Notes under the pieces: model-generated | What the model saw: the letters and a program-made list of their open reading frames with translations, nothing else | Databases searched by the model: none | What the model was told of the DNA's origin: nothing | Made by a program: the position numbers and the translations under genes | DNA from: an uncultured bacterium | GTDB lineage: Bacteria; Bacillota_I; Bacilli_A; RF39; UBA660 | Direction: 5' to 3' | Assembly (NCBI GenBank): GCA_959020415.1 | Contig: CAUERX010000009.1 | Location: 1-43,289, forward strand | Length of the DNA stretch: 43,289 bases | Shown here: piece after piece, positions 16,751 through 23,476 of the stretch | Numbering within the stretch: position 1 is the stretch's first letter | Layout of the letters: every line of letters starts with the position of its first letter

Positions 16751-17313
16751 TATTTTTGCGTTTTATTTTTTAAATAATAGTTACGTAGTTCTTTAAATCT
16801 TTGATAATGAACTATTTCTCTTTCACGTAGGAAAGATAATGGCGCTAATAAATCTGGGTCATCAGTTAAGTCCATTAAATGTTCATAGGTTGCACGTGCA
16901 CGTTGTTCTGCACCCATATCACTTTCTAAGTCGGCAATATAGTCACCAGCAACTTTAATATAAGTCATGTTAAATGGATTCCCGAATGAGTCTGATGGAA
17001 ATAAATCTCTACCGAATTGTGCGTATTGTTCGCCTAGTCCAGCAGCTTTTAATTCTTCGGTAGTAGCACCTTGCATTAATTGATATAGCATTGCTGAAAT
17101 AATTTCAACATGGGCAAGCTCTTCAGTACCGATATCGGTGAGTAGTGCTTTTCCACGGTCATCAGGCATGTTATATCTTTGATCAAGATATTGCCAGCTA
17201 GCAGCTAGTTCTCCGGCTGGACCACCATATTGTGTTAAAATATATTTAGCCATTTTTAAGTCTTTTTTCTTAATGTTAACTGGATATTGTAACTTTTTTT
17301 CGTATTTCCACAT
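16750..17313 (-). CDS. cotJC: Spore coat protein CotJC, manganese-catalase family
   Basis: 187 residues, nearly the length of Bacillus CotJC and similar throughout: MWKYEKKLQYPV at the N-terminus, QYGGPAGELAASWQYLDQRY, DIGTEELAHVEII and LREREIVHYQRFKEL. The Glu and Glu-x2-His pairs form the di-metal site of a ferritin-like four-helix bundle of the Mn-catalase type. It is a mother-cell spore coat or outer forespore layer protein. AAGGAGGAAA precedes the ATG; it lies 14 nt after the cotJA-cotJB fusion gene. Confidence 0.95.
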   Translation of the reverse strand: MWKYEKKLQYPVNIKKKDLKMAKYILTQYGGPAGELAASWQYLDQRYNMPDDRGKALLTDIGTEELAHVEIISAMLYQLMQGATTEELKAAGLGEQYAQFGRDLFPSDSFGNPFNMTYIKVAGDYIADLESDMGAEQRARATYEHLMDLTDDPDLLAPLSFLREREIVHYQRFKELRNYYLKNKTQK

Positions 17314-17327
17314 GATTATTTTCCTCC

Positions 17328-17975
17328 TTATTTATTTTCCCAAGGCCATGGTGAGTTGTTCCAAGCCCATGGATATGTTGTACTTGCGTCCACAAATAAT
17401 GGACCATATTTCTTTTCATATTCTGCCATAATTTTATTTGTTTGATCGGTGTATTCTTTGAATAATTCGATCATGTCTCTATCTTCTGGATTATTATCTA
17501 GATATAGATTTAAATCGTGGGCAGCAAAGCTATAAGCATCAATATAAGTTAACATTTCTGCTTGTTCATTCATTGGTTCGATATCGAATGGTTTAGCTAT
17601 TTTGTAAGTGTTATATAAATCTGGGAACATATTACCACGAATAAATCCACCATAAACATCATATACATTATTTGGATCTATTTGTTGGTTATAATTACAT
17701 TTGTTGAAGTTCATATCATCTCCAGCTTGAGTTGCTAATTTTTTCATTAATTTTGGATCTTTTTTGAAATTGTTTTGTTTTTTCTTCGGCATAGGCATTT
17801 GCCCTTGTGGCATCTGATTAGGCATCATTTGACTTTGTTGCATTTGTGCGTTTGGCATTTGATTGGTCATCATTTGGTCATTTTGAAATTGATTTTGATT
17901 AGGCATACTTTGCATTTGATTTAAGTAGGCAAAATCGCTTGGCATAAAATAATTCATATTTGAATAGTTATTCAT
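17328..17975 (-). CDS. cotJB: CotJA-CotJB fusion spore coat protein
   Basis: 215 residues in three parts. Residues 1-70 are Met/Gln/Asn/Pro-rich repeats (QMPNAQMQQSQMMPNQ). Residues 100-130 carry a CotJA-type motif (YGGFIRGNMFPDLYNTYK). Residues 140-215 are a full CotJB domain: IDAYSFAAHDLNLYLDNNPEDRD, EKKYGPLF and the Trp-rich end YPWAWNNSPWPW, all as in Bacillus CotJB. In Bacillus cotJA, cotJB and cotJC are three genes; here the first two are one polypeptide, followed by cotJC. GAGGAGGG precedes the ATG. A coat structural role is expected. Confidence 0.88.
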   Translation of the reverse strand: MNNYSNMNYFMPSDFAYLNQMQSMPNQNQFQNDQMMTNQMPNAQMQQSQMMPNQMPQGQMPMPKKKQNNFKKDPKLMKKLATQAGDDMNFNKCNYNQQIDPNNVYDVYGGFIRGNMFPDLYNTYKIAKPFDIEPMNEQAEMLTYIDAYSFAAHDLNLYLDNNPEDRDMIELFKEYTDQTNKIMAEYEKKYGPLFVDASTTYPWAWNNSPWPWENK

Positions 17976-18074
17976 CTAATTACCCTCCTCAATTTTAGGT
18001 TATGAAATTTGGGATAATGTGAATGGGTTATTAACTAAATTTTACATTTATATAGGAAATTATAATAAAAAGCC

Positions 18075-18103
18075 TTGTAAAAATGTTAAATAACTGATAA
18101 AAT
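18075..18103 (+). promoter_or_regulatory. tRNA-His promoter
   Basis: TTGTAA, 17-nt spacer, TAAAAT; the tRNA begins about 15 nt further on. Confidence 0.55.
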
Positions 18104-18117
18104 ATTATCTGTTACAT

Positions 18118-18194
18118 GGCGTTGTTGGTGAAGTGGTTAACACAATGGATTGTGGTTCCATCATGCGTGGGTTCGATTCCCACACAGCGCCCCA
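18118..18194 (+). tRNA. tRNA-His (GTG)
   Basis: Full cloverleaf: acceptor GCGTTGT (18119-18125) pairs with ACAGCGC (18184-18190), with one G-U pair. The anticodon loop TTGTGGT gives GTG, and GTGGG/CCCAC forms the T arm with TTCGATT. The extra G-1 at 18118 pairs with C73 at 18191, the identity element of tRNA-His. CCA is encoded. It marks the left edge of the accessory island. Confidence 0.97.
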
Positions 18195-18209
18195 TATTAA
18201 TAAATAAAG

Positions 18210-18235
18210 CGAATTTTTCATAAATTCGTTTTTTT
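18210..18235 (+). terminator. tRNA-His terminator
   Basis: CGAATTT / AAATTCG with TTCAT loop, then seven T. Confidence 0.8.
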
Positions 18236-18270
18236 GTTGCAAATGGCGTATAATTGATTTAAGTGGTATT

Positions 18271-18435
18271 ATGAAACTTCAAAATAAAAAAATAACTTAT
18301 ATTATAATGTGCGGTATTGTTGGAATTTTAATTGGGTTTTCTGCTCATCAATTAGATTCTTTGCTAGGAATAGTATTATTTACTTTAGGTGTTTTTATGT
18401 TAGTTATATCTAGTATAAAAATTACTAGGATATAA
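18271..18435 (+). CDS. Small membrane protein
   Basis: A 54-residue frame, MKLQNKKITYIIMC onward, with two hydrophobic stretches (about 9-27 and 31-47) separated by SAHQLD and ended by basic residues. A TATAAT lies at 18249-18254 without a good -35, and the ribosome site (AAGTGG) is weak. It has the look of a two-helix membrane peptide but matches no family I know. Its neighbour downstream is a dead gene, so it may be a leftover of the same unit. Confidence 0.45.
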   Translation: MKLQNKKITYIIMCGIVGILIGFSAHQLDSLLGIVLFTLGVFMLVISSIKITRI

Positions 18436-18453
18436 GATAAGGATGATAAGTTA

Positions 18454-18999
18454 ATGACTGGTTATAAAAATATTATTGAATTTTATAAAAATTATATTAA
18501 ACGTGAAGATATAATAAGAGCCAGGTTGGTTGATGAGAAGTGTTTCAGCACAAGGGTTAGAATCAGTAGTGGATTATACATTGCAGTTGATAATGTTAGG
18601 CAGTATTTTATTTAAAGAATTAAACTTAGATATTGGTGAACAACGACTTATGGAAATGTTATTTATGGTGAGGCATTTATTGGTGATATATCTGATGTTG
18701 ATGTTAATTATAAAGAAAAGAAGGCTGCTGAAAAAGATGCGCTTAAAAAATTACTTTCAACATTAAGTGAAGAAACTGCAAATTATTATTACGGGTTGTG
18801 GCTTGAAATGGGGTGCAATGAAACTTCATTATCTAAATTCACGTATCAATTAGATAAGATAGATGCAGTGATTGAAGCTAGAGTTTATGAAATTGAACAT
18901 AAGGTTGGAGGTTTATTTGATGAATTTTATTATCCTTAAAAAGAAACTTTTGATAATGGAGTTTTAGAAAAATTATTTTTAGAGTTTCACGATATGTAG
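18454..18999 (+). pseudogene. Decayed HD-domain hydrolase (5'-deoxynucleotidase YfbR-like)
   Basis: Pieces of an HD hydrolase can be read in three frames: IIEFYKNYIKREDIIRA, then GWLMRSVSAQGLESVVDYTLQ (the family has V-A-E-H-S here), then EAFIGDISDVDVNYKEKKAAEKDA and FTYQLDKIDAVIEARVYE, where the last carries the D-K-[IL]-D/E helix typical of YfbR-like enzymes. Frameshifts near 18525 and 18665 and a TAA near 18940 break it, and the metal-binding His of the first motif has become Tyr. The 78-residue open frame at 18530 is a shifted piece of this relic. Confidence 0.75.
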
Positions 19000-19030
19000 T
19001 TATTTAATTATTATTAATTACGAATTTTCC

Positions 19031-19059
19031 TTGTATTATTGTTGAAATGGTGTTAAAAT
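19031..19059 (+). promoter_or_regulatory. Likely promoter of the DGR operon
   Basis: TTGTAT, 17-nt spacer, TAAAAT, ending 54 nt before the avd start. No other good promoter is seen before the reverse transcriptase, so avd, TR RNA and RT may share it. Confidence 0.5.
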
Positions 19060-19113
19060 AAGTAGCAAATTTATGGAATTTTATGGAAATAACAAACAAG
19101 AGTGGATGATAGT

Positions 19114-19689
19114 ATGCTACAAGTGAGTAGAGATAGTAATTTAAAAATACCGAAGGCAATCGAAATAGTAGTTAAAAATGTTAATAGCGTTGAAGATCAG
19201 GTGTCAGTTAAAAAGGCTATTTTAAAGGCTAATAATAAGAAGATTAATTCTACAAAAATAAAAAGTAAGGCTGAAGAAGTTGACAATGATTTAAAAGTAA
19301 TTTCTAAAATACCAGCTAGTGCGAATGATATGATGGTAGTAACAGTAGTTAAAAAATTAGGGGCTTATGTTATTACGGTTACCGAGAAATCGCCTGCAAA
19401 GTATAGAGGGGTATTTGTGAATCGAATGCAAAATTATTGTTTAGATACTTTGGAATTATTACTGCAAGCAAATTTTGTTAGAATAGAGAGTAAACAAAAA
19501 AGAGAAGAGTATCAAAAAAAAGCAATTATTAAATTAAAAATGCTCGGTTATATTTCGATGGTGGCTGAAAGTTTTAATTGTATTTTGATGCGTCAATATA
19601 AACAAATTTCTTCACAACTTGCTGAAGCTATAAATTTAATTATGGCTTGGAAAAAAAGTGATGATGAAAGATGGCGAAAACGAAAATAG
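19114..19689 (+). CDS. avd: DGR accessory variability determinant (Avd-like four-helix bundle) with N-terminal extension
   Basis: 191 residues from the ATG at 19114. Residues about 80-191 are an Avd/four-helix-bundle domain: KYRGVFVNRMQNYCLDTLELLLQAN, KLKMLGYISMVAESFN and ISSQLAEAINLIMAWKKSD are the family's helices. Avd forms a positively charged pentamer that binds the reverse transcriptase and template RNA and is needed for mutagenic reverse transcription. Ordinary Avd proteins are about 110-130 residues; the first 80 residues here, Lys/Val-rich (AILKANNKKINSTKIKSKAEE), are extra and unrecognised. TR follows 74 nt downstream. The GTG at 19102 is a less likely start. Confidence 0.88.
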   Translation: MLQVSRDSNLKIPKAIEIVVKNVNSVEDQVSVKKAILKANNKKINSTKIKSKAEEVDNDLKVISKIPASANDMMVVTVVKKLGAYVITVTEKSPAKYRGVFVNRMQNYCLDTLELLLQANFVRIESKQKREEYQKKAIIKLKMLGYISMVAESFNCILMRQYKQISSQLAEAINLIMAWKKSDDERWRKRK

Positions 19690-19763
19690 GATTTTAAGTT
19701 GAAAAACTTTTAATTAAGGGGAAAATTAATTTTAGGGCTGTGTGTCGAGCGCTTTTAGTTTTT

Positions 19764-19837
19764 TGCGCGCGTCGTTGATAATAATGGATATAACAATAGG
19801 AAATAATCCAACAAACGCAATGGTGGCGCTCGCCCAG
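19764..19837 (+). repeat. DGR template repeat (TR)
   Basis: 74 bp that align without gaps to the variable repeat at 21366-21439. It contains 25 adenines; 10 of them are changed in the VR (five to C, five to G) and none of the 49 other bases is changed, the hallmark of adenine mutagenesis. GC-rich ends (TGCGCGCGTCGTTG and GGTGGCGCTCGCCCAG) flank an A-rich core of AAY codons. The 3' end can fold as GGCG-CT-CGCC, where the IMH-type element is expected. In the target's frame the TR reads through Asn codons but includes TAA at 19804-19806. Confidence 0.97.
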
Positions 19838-20057
19838 ATTCACTTTTGAAGAGGTTTTATAAAACCTAGAAAACAAGTGAGTGAAACGTATTTTAAGTAA
19901 AATATGTCAGTACTGTAAAGTGAAGGAATTTTCCTCTTTTCTAACCGCTAAAAGAAATCAGCGCGGTGGAAGAATCAGAATACCTACATGAGCAACGTTG
20001 GGTTTGACCTATTCTTTGCAAGTTATAGGAGGTATTCTTTTTAATTAGGGGGATACT
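19838..20057 (+). ncRNA. Structured DGR RNA segment between TR and reverse transcriptase
   Basis: No protein is encoded in this 220-nt stretch. It is rich in pairing: AGGTTTT/AAAACCT near 19852-19868, AGGAA/TTCCT at 19924-19935, ACCGC (19944-19948) with GCGGT (19963-19967), and GAATACCT (19978-19985) with AGGTATTC (20030-20037). In studied DGRs the spacer downstream of TR is part of the RNA bound by RT-Avd and primes cDNA synthesis. I infer the same role here. The exact RNA ends are not visible. Confidence 0.65.
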
Positions 20058-21074
20058 ATGGATTTAAACAAAATTTTTACCTTTGAAAATTTATACGAAG
20101 CTCATAAGAAGTGTCGTCTTGCTAAACAGCACAAACGTGAAGTTATTCAGTTTGAAAGTAATTTAGCAGTTAACATAAATAAAATAATTAATGATATTAA
20201 AAATAAGACTTATAAGATTGGTAAATATCGCCGATTTTTGGTATATGAGCCTAAAGAACGTCTTATTGAGGCATTGCCTTATAAGGATAGAGTTGTTATT
20301 AGGTGTTTTTGTGAACATTCAATTAAACCTAGAATAGAAAAAAGATTGATTTATGATAATGTAGCTTGCCGAAAAAATAAAGGTACTTCTTTTGGGGAAA
20401 AGAGACTTGCTACTTTTTTGAAAAGGGAATATGCTAAAGAAAATGATAACGAAGTTTATTTTTTAAAATGTGATATTAGTAAATATTTTCCTAGTATAGA
20501 TCATGGAATATTATTTAAGCAACTAAAGAAAACTGGTTTTTCAAAAGATGAAATGTGGTTTATTGAAAAACTAATTAAAGAACAGCCTAATGATAGTGGT
20601 GTAGGACTGCCCTTGGGTAATCAATCTAGTCAGTGGTTCGCATTATTATATTTAAATAGAATAGATAGGTTAATTAAAGAAGAATTAAGAGTGAAATCCT
20701 ATATAAGATATATGGATGATATGATTTTGCTTAGTCGGGATAAATCTTTTTTGCGAAAGTGTCAAAAAAGAATAGAAGAGGTTTGTGCCACTGAACTTAG
20801 TTTGTTTTTAAACAATAAAACACAAATAGGTAAGGCGTCTATAGGCATTGACTTTTTAGGTTTTAGGCATATTTTAACAACTAGTGGTAAAGTAGTTAAA
20901 AAATTACGTACATCATCACGTATTCGTTTGAAACATCATTTAAAAGTTTTAGAAAAGCTTCGTAAATTTGACATTGTTGATGATGAGTATGTTTGTATTA
21001 GAAAAAATGCTTTTTATAATCATATTAAAGATACAAAAGAAAGTTTTGATTTAAAACAAAAGGCTAAACCGTAA
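20058..21074 (+). CDS. DGR reverse transcriptase
   Basis: 338 residues, typical DGR-RT size. RT motifs in order: KCDISKYFPSIDHGIL (palm Asp), GVGLPLGNQSSQWFALLYLNRID, where the G-x4-SQ pattern (LGNQSSQ) is the DGR-type motif 4, and SYIRYMDDMILL with the catalytic YMDD at about residue 218. GIDFLGFRHIL is the usual C-terminal palm-thumb motif. It makes cDNA from the TR RNA with errors at adenines. All catalytic residues are intact and there are no breaks. AGGGGGAT precedes the ATG. It lies between TR and the target gene. Confidence 0.95.
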   Translation: MDLNKIFTFENLYEAHKKCRLAKQHKREVIQFESNLAVNINKIINDIKNKTYKIGKYRRFLVYEPKERLIEALPYKDRVVIRCFCEHSIKPRIEKRLIYDNVACRKNKGTSFGEKRLATFLKREYAKENDNEVYFLKCDISKYFPSIDHGILFKQLKKTGFSKDEMWFIEKLIKEQPNDSGVGLPLGNQSSQWFALLYLNRIDRLIKEELRVKSYIRYMDDMILLSRDKSFLRKCQKRIEEVCATELSLFLNNKTQIGKASIGIDFLGFRHILTTSGKVVKKLRTSSRIRLKHHLKVLEKLRKFDIVDDEYVCIRKNAFYNHIKDTKESFDLKQKAKP

Positions 21075-21086
21075 AGGCTTATAATG

Positions 21087-21124
21087 AAAATGTCGTTAAT
21101 CTCTGTATTTTCGACGTTTTTTTG
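21087..21124 (+). terminator. Terminator after the reverse transcriptase
   Basis: AAAATGTCG / CGACGTTTT (one wobble), 16-nt loop, T-run. A TATACT at 21126-21131 just after it may be the -10 of the target operon, though its -35 is poor. Confidence 0.6.
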
Positions 21125-21147
21125 TTATACTTTAGGTGGTGATTCGT

Positions 21148-21408
21148 ATGAGTGATTTTACTTTTTTAACAACAGGTCAAATTTTTGGCGATAATAATAC
21201 AGAAAAATTAGATATATTTAAAAAAATAGGTAGTTTAAGTGCAATTACAGATTTTTCAATTTTATTAGGAGGCTATGTTAATGATGATTATCATGCCAAC
21301 GGACTTAATAATTTAGCAAATCGTACTGGTTGGTGGTGGACTAAAACTTGTGATGGTGACAATGATGCGCGCGTCGTTGATACTCGTGGCTATGACGCTA
21401 GGAGATGA
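21148..21408 (+). CDS. DGR target gene, N-terminal head, ended by a stop inside the variable repeat
   Basis: 86 residues from the ATG at 21148 (AGGTGGTGAT upstream; the GTG at 21136 lies on that site). The chain MSDFTFLTTGQIFG... leads to TGWWWTKTCDGDNDARVVD, the conserved entry strand of a C-type-lectin-like/DUF6273-like fold, then the diversified TRGYDARR and TGA at 21406-21408. The same frame stays open for the next 554 codons (to 23070) and continues at once with KRNGGARPALPYS, the strand that normally closes this fold. So this is the first part of one 640-codon gene that is switched off or broken by a stop in the present VR allele. Confidence 0.85.
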   Translation: MSDFTFLTTGQIFGDNNTEKLDIFKKIGSLSAITDFSILLGGYVNDDYHANGLNNLANRTGWWWTKTCDGDNDARVVDTRGYDARR

Positions 21409-21439
21409 TCCCACAAACGCAATGGTGGCGCTCGCCCAG
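21366..21439 (+). repeat. DGR variable repeat (VR)
   Basis: The 74-bp counterpart of the TR at 19764-19837. Substitutions at VR positions 21383, 21385, 21386, 21390, 21394, 21397, 21398, 21404, 21407 and 21412 all sit on TR adenines. In the target frame they change Asn to Thr, Asn to Arg, Asn to Asp, Asn to Ala, Lys to Arg, stop TAA to stop TGA and Asn to His, with one silent Gly change. A short CTCC/GGAG hairpin lies 28 nt after it (21468-21481). Confidence 0.97.
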
Positions 21440-21480
21440 CTTTACCGTATTCATTAATCAGATCAATCTCCTCGAACGGA

Positions 21481-23070
21481 GTGAGAGGAAATGGCGTTTT
21501 AGAGGTAGAGTATGGAGAGTATCCACAAACAGCTGTAGACCGTCATTTGGCTGCTGAGTTAGAACGTGCAGTAAGTTTTGGACAATTAAATTTAACGGGT
21601 AAAAGTTATACAACGGATTCTAGAAAATATAATGAGTATTCTGAACCGTTTTCTCCGCAAGAACATTTAGAATATGAATATAACGGGAGAAAATATGTCA
21701 GGGTTAAAGCCAATTCTGATTTTGGTGGTAACTTATTTCAATTATCAACAGGTGATAAATATCGTGACGGCGATGATGTTTGGGTAGCTGTTGAACCAAT
21801 AAAATGGCTGGTAGATGAGAAGGCTGATATAGCTTTTTCAAAAAACATTATTTTTGCAGGAGTACAATTTAATAGAACGAGTAATTATACGGGTAACTTT
21901 GATAAAACTGATATCAAAGCTTTTCTTGATAACTATTTTTCAAAGGATATTGTCGCTGATTTTAATTATTCAAAAACGGGAACTCAGGAGTTATCTGTAG
22001 AGATGACTAAGAGAAGAAATCCATATGGTTTTAACTTTGAAAAAGTTAGCGAAGAAGAAATTATACGCGGTGCAGTGGAAAGTGATGTTCCGGTTTTTTT
22101 GCATGGGAAATCAAGCGAAGGTAAGAGCGCTCGTGTTAAACAATTAGATCCTGATTGCGAAATTATATATTTGAGAAATGCCACTCCTGACTCCCTTAAT
22201 GGCAAGAGTGTTTATAATGCTAACACTGGTGAAATGATAGATATTCCGCCTGCTTGGTATAAAAAGGTATGTGAAAAATGTGAAGCGGAGCCGGATAAAA
22301 TTCATGTTGTATTTTTTGATGAGTTAACTAATGCTCTTCATTCTATTCAAGGAATGGCTTTTAACATTATTTTAGATAGAGAGGTTAATGGTATTTGGAA
22401 ACTTCCAGAAAACAGTCGAATAGTAGCAGCAGGTAATGATATGGATGATTCACTAGCTGCTAATGAAATGGTTGAACCGCTATTTAATCGTTTTGCTCAT
22501 GTTTATATAAATACAACTGTAAATGATTGGTTAAAGTGGGCCGTAACTCCTAAAGAAGAATATCAAAGATTGGATTATCAAAGTCCCGACTTTGAATATA
22601 AAATCCATCCATCAATATATGCTTTTGTTGCATATAGAGGAGAAAGGGCCCTTCGAAGTGAGTATACAGGTGATAGACCTAATGCAGATCCTAGAAAGTG
22701 GGAAATGGCCTCTAAAATGCTTTATATGACAAATAACCCAGAAATGCTTAGAGGGTTAGTAGGCGAGGAAATAACGAGAGATTTTTGTGAATTTTGTAAT
22801 CAACAAGTTATAACAATCGAGGACGTCATCGAAGGAAATTATAGTGAACGGGATTTTCAAATGAATACGGCAGAAAAATATGCTACCACTTTAGGATTAT
22901 CTTTTGTTGATGATGAAAATCTTGGACAAGTTAGGGGGTTTGTAACAGAACTTGGTCCAGAGTTTGGTGCAGTTTTTGATAGTTTATGGGCTCATGGCGA
23001 TGAAAAGAGGATGCAAACAATTGCTGAAATTAGAGCTTATGAATTATCTGGAGGAGGTAAGAACAAGTGA
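21481..23070 (+). CDS. DGR target gene, downstream part: DUF6273-like region fused to MoxR-type AAA+ ATPase
   Basis: 529 residues from a GTG in the same frame as the head; open codons extend back to 21409, and the GTG has no good ribosome site, so it is better seen as the rest of the interrupted gene. The first 165 residues finish a DUF6273/FGE-like domain (LEVEYGEYPQTAV, VAVEPIKWLVDEKAD, IKAFLDNYF). A MoxR-like AAA+ follows: Walker A GKSSEGKS (about 209-216), Walker B VVFFDELTN (about 277-285), sensor-1 RIVAAGND, and EPLFNRFAHVYI with the arginine finger. MoxR ATPases remodel partners, usually with VWA proteins, as found here downstream. The final GTGA overlaps the next gene. Confidence 0.87.
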   Translation: MRGNGVLEVEYGEYPQTAVDRHLAAELERAVSFGQLNLTGKSYTTDSRKYNEYSEPFSPQEHLEYEYNGRKYVRVKANSDFGGNLFQLSTGDKYRDGDDVWVAVEPIKWLVDEKADIAFSKNIIFAGVQFNRTSNYTGNFDKTDIKAFLDNYFSKDIVADFNYSKTGTQELSVEMTKRRNPYGFNFEKVSEEEIIRGAVESDVPVFLHGKSSEGKSARVKQLDPDCEIIYLRNATPDSLNGKSVYNANTGEMIDIPPAWYKKVCEKCEAEPDKIHVVFFDELTNALHSIQGMAFNIILDREVNGIWKLPENSRIVAAGNDMDDSLAANEMVEPLFNRFAHVYINTTVNDWLKWAVTPKEEYQRLDYQSPDFEYKIHPSIYAFVAYRGERALRSEYTGDRPNADPRKWEMASKMLYMTNNPEMLRGLVGEEITRDFCEFCNQQVITIEDVIEGNYSERDFQMNTAEKYATTLGLSFVDDENLGQVRGFVTELGPEFGAVFDSLWAHGDEKRMQTIAEIRAYELSGGGKNK

Positions 23071-23468
23071 GTAAGGTTGAAATGATTAATATATTAAACA
23101 CTTATTTGAAAACAAATGTAGCCCCTGTTTTAATAAAGAGTATTCCGGCTGATATTTTTATTGATGAGTCAGTTAATATTCCGGCTGATTGTGATGTCCT
23201 AGAATTGAATGGTCATTATGAGGGGATTGATTTTTTGCCACCAGTATGGTATCAGACTGTTTTGTCTAAGGCTTCAGCAAGAAGGAATATTTTAGTAATT
23301 GAAAATATTTCATCATTATCGAAAGATGAACAAATGAAGTTTTATGAACTTCTTAAATATCGAAAAATTGGAGTATTTGAATTACCACAAAATTGTGTCA
23401 TCGTGCTGACGGCACAAGAGGGTAATCAAATTGCTGAAGATATTTATTCTTTAGTGGTTTCTGTTTAG
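23067..23468 (+). CDS. Small degenerate AAA+-like protein
   Basis: 133 residues starting at a GTG that overlaps the MoxR stop (GTGA), with GGAGGAGG upstream, so the two are translationally coupled. The middle reads NILVIENISSLSKDEQMKFYELLKYRKIGVFELPQNCVIVLTAQ, which follows the Walker B-to-sensor 1 layout of MoxR-like ATPases (compare VVFFDEL...LPENSRIVAAGN in the neighbour), but there is no Walker A and the DE of Walker B is IEN. It is probably an inactive AAA-like subunit or regulator that packs with the ATPase. No family name can be given. Confidence 0.7.
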   Translation: MSKVEMINILNTYLKTNVAPVLIKSIPADIFIDESVNIPADCDVLELNGHYEGIDFLPPVWYQTVLSKASARRNILVIENISSLSKDEQMKFYELLKYRKIGVFELPQNCVIVLTAQEGNQIAEDIYSLVVSV

Positions 23469-23476
23469 GTGATTAT

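Noticed and set aside
18530..18766. 78-residue open frame as a gene
   Set aside because: It crosses a frameshift of the decayed HD hydrolase; only its first half matches the family.
19798..19824. A pair of compensating indels in TR and VR (R-N-N-P-T-N-A-N-G-G reading) that hides the normal frame
   Set aside because: It would need the same +A and -A changes in both copies; the present frame already gives KRNGGARPALPYS downstream, which fits the fold. A single stop codon is the simpler reading, though an alignment with relatives should decide.
21406..23070. Genetic code 4 (TGA read as Trp) would make the DGR target one open gene
   Set aside because: TGA ends addA in an ATGA overlap and the MoxR gene in a GTGA overlap, both followed by well-formed starts, and TGG is used for Trp throughout. 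The TR also has TAA at this site, which code 4 does not rescue.
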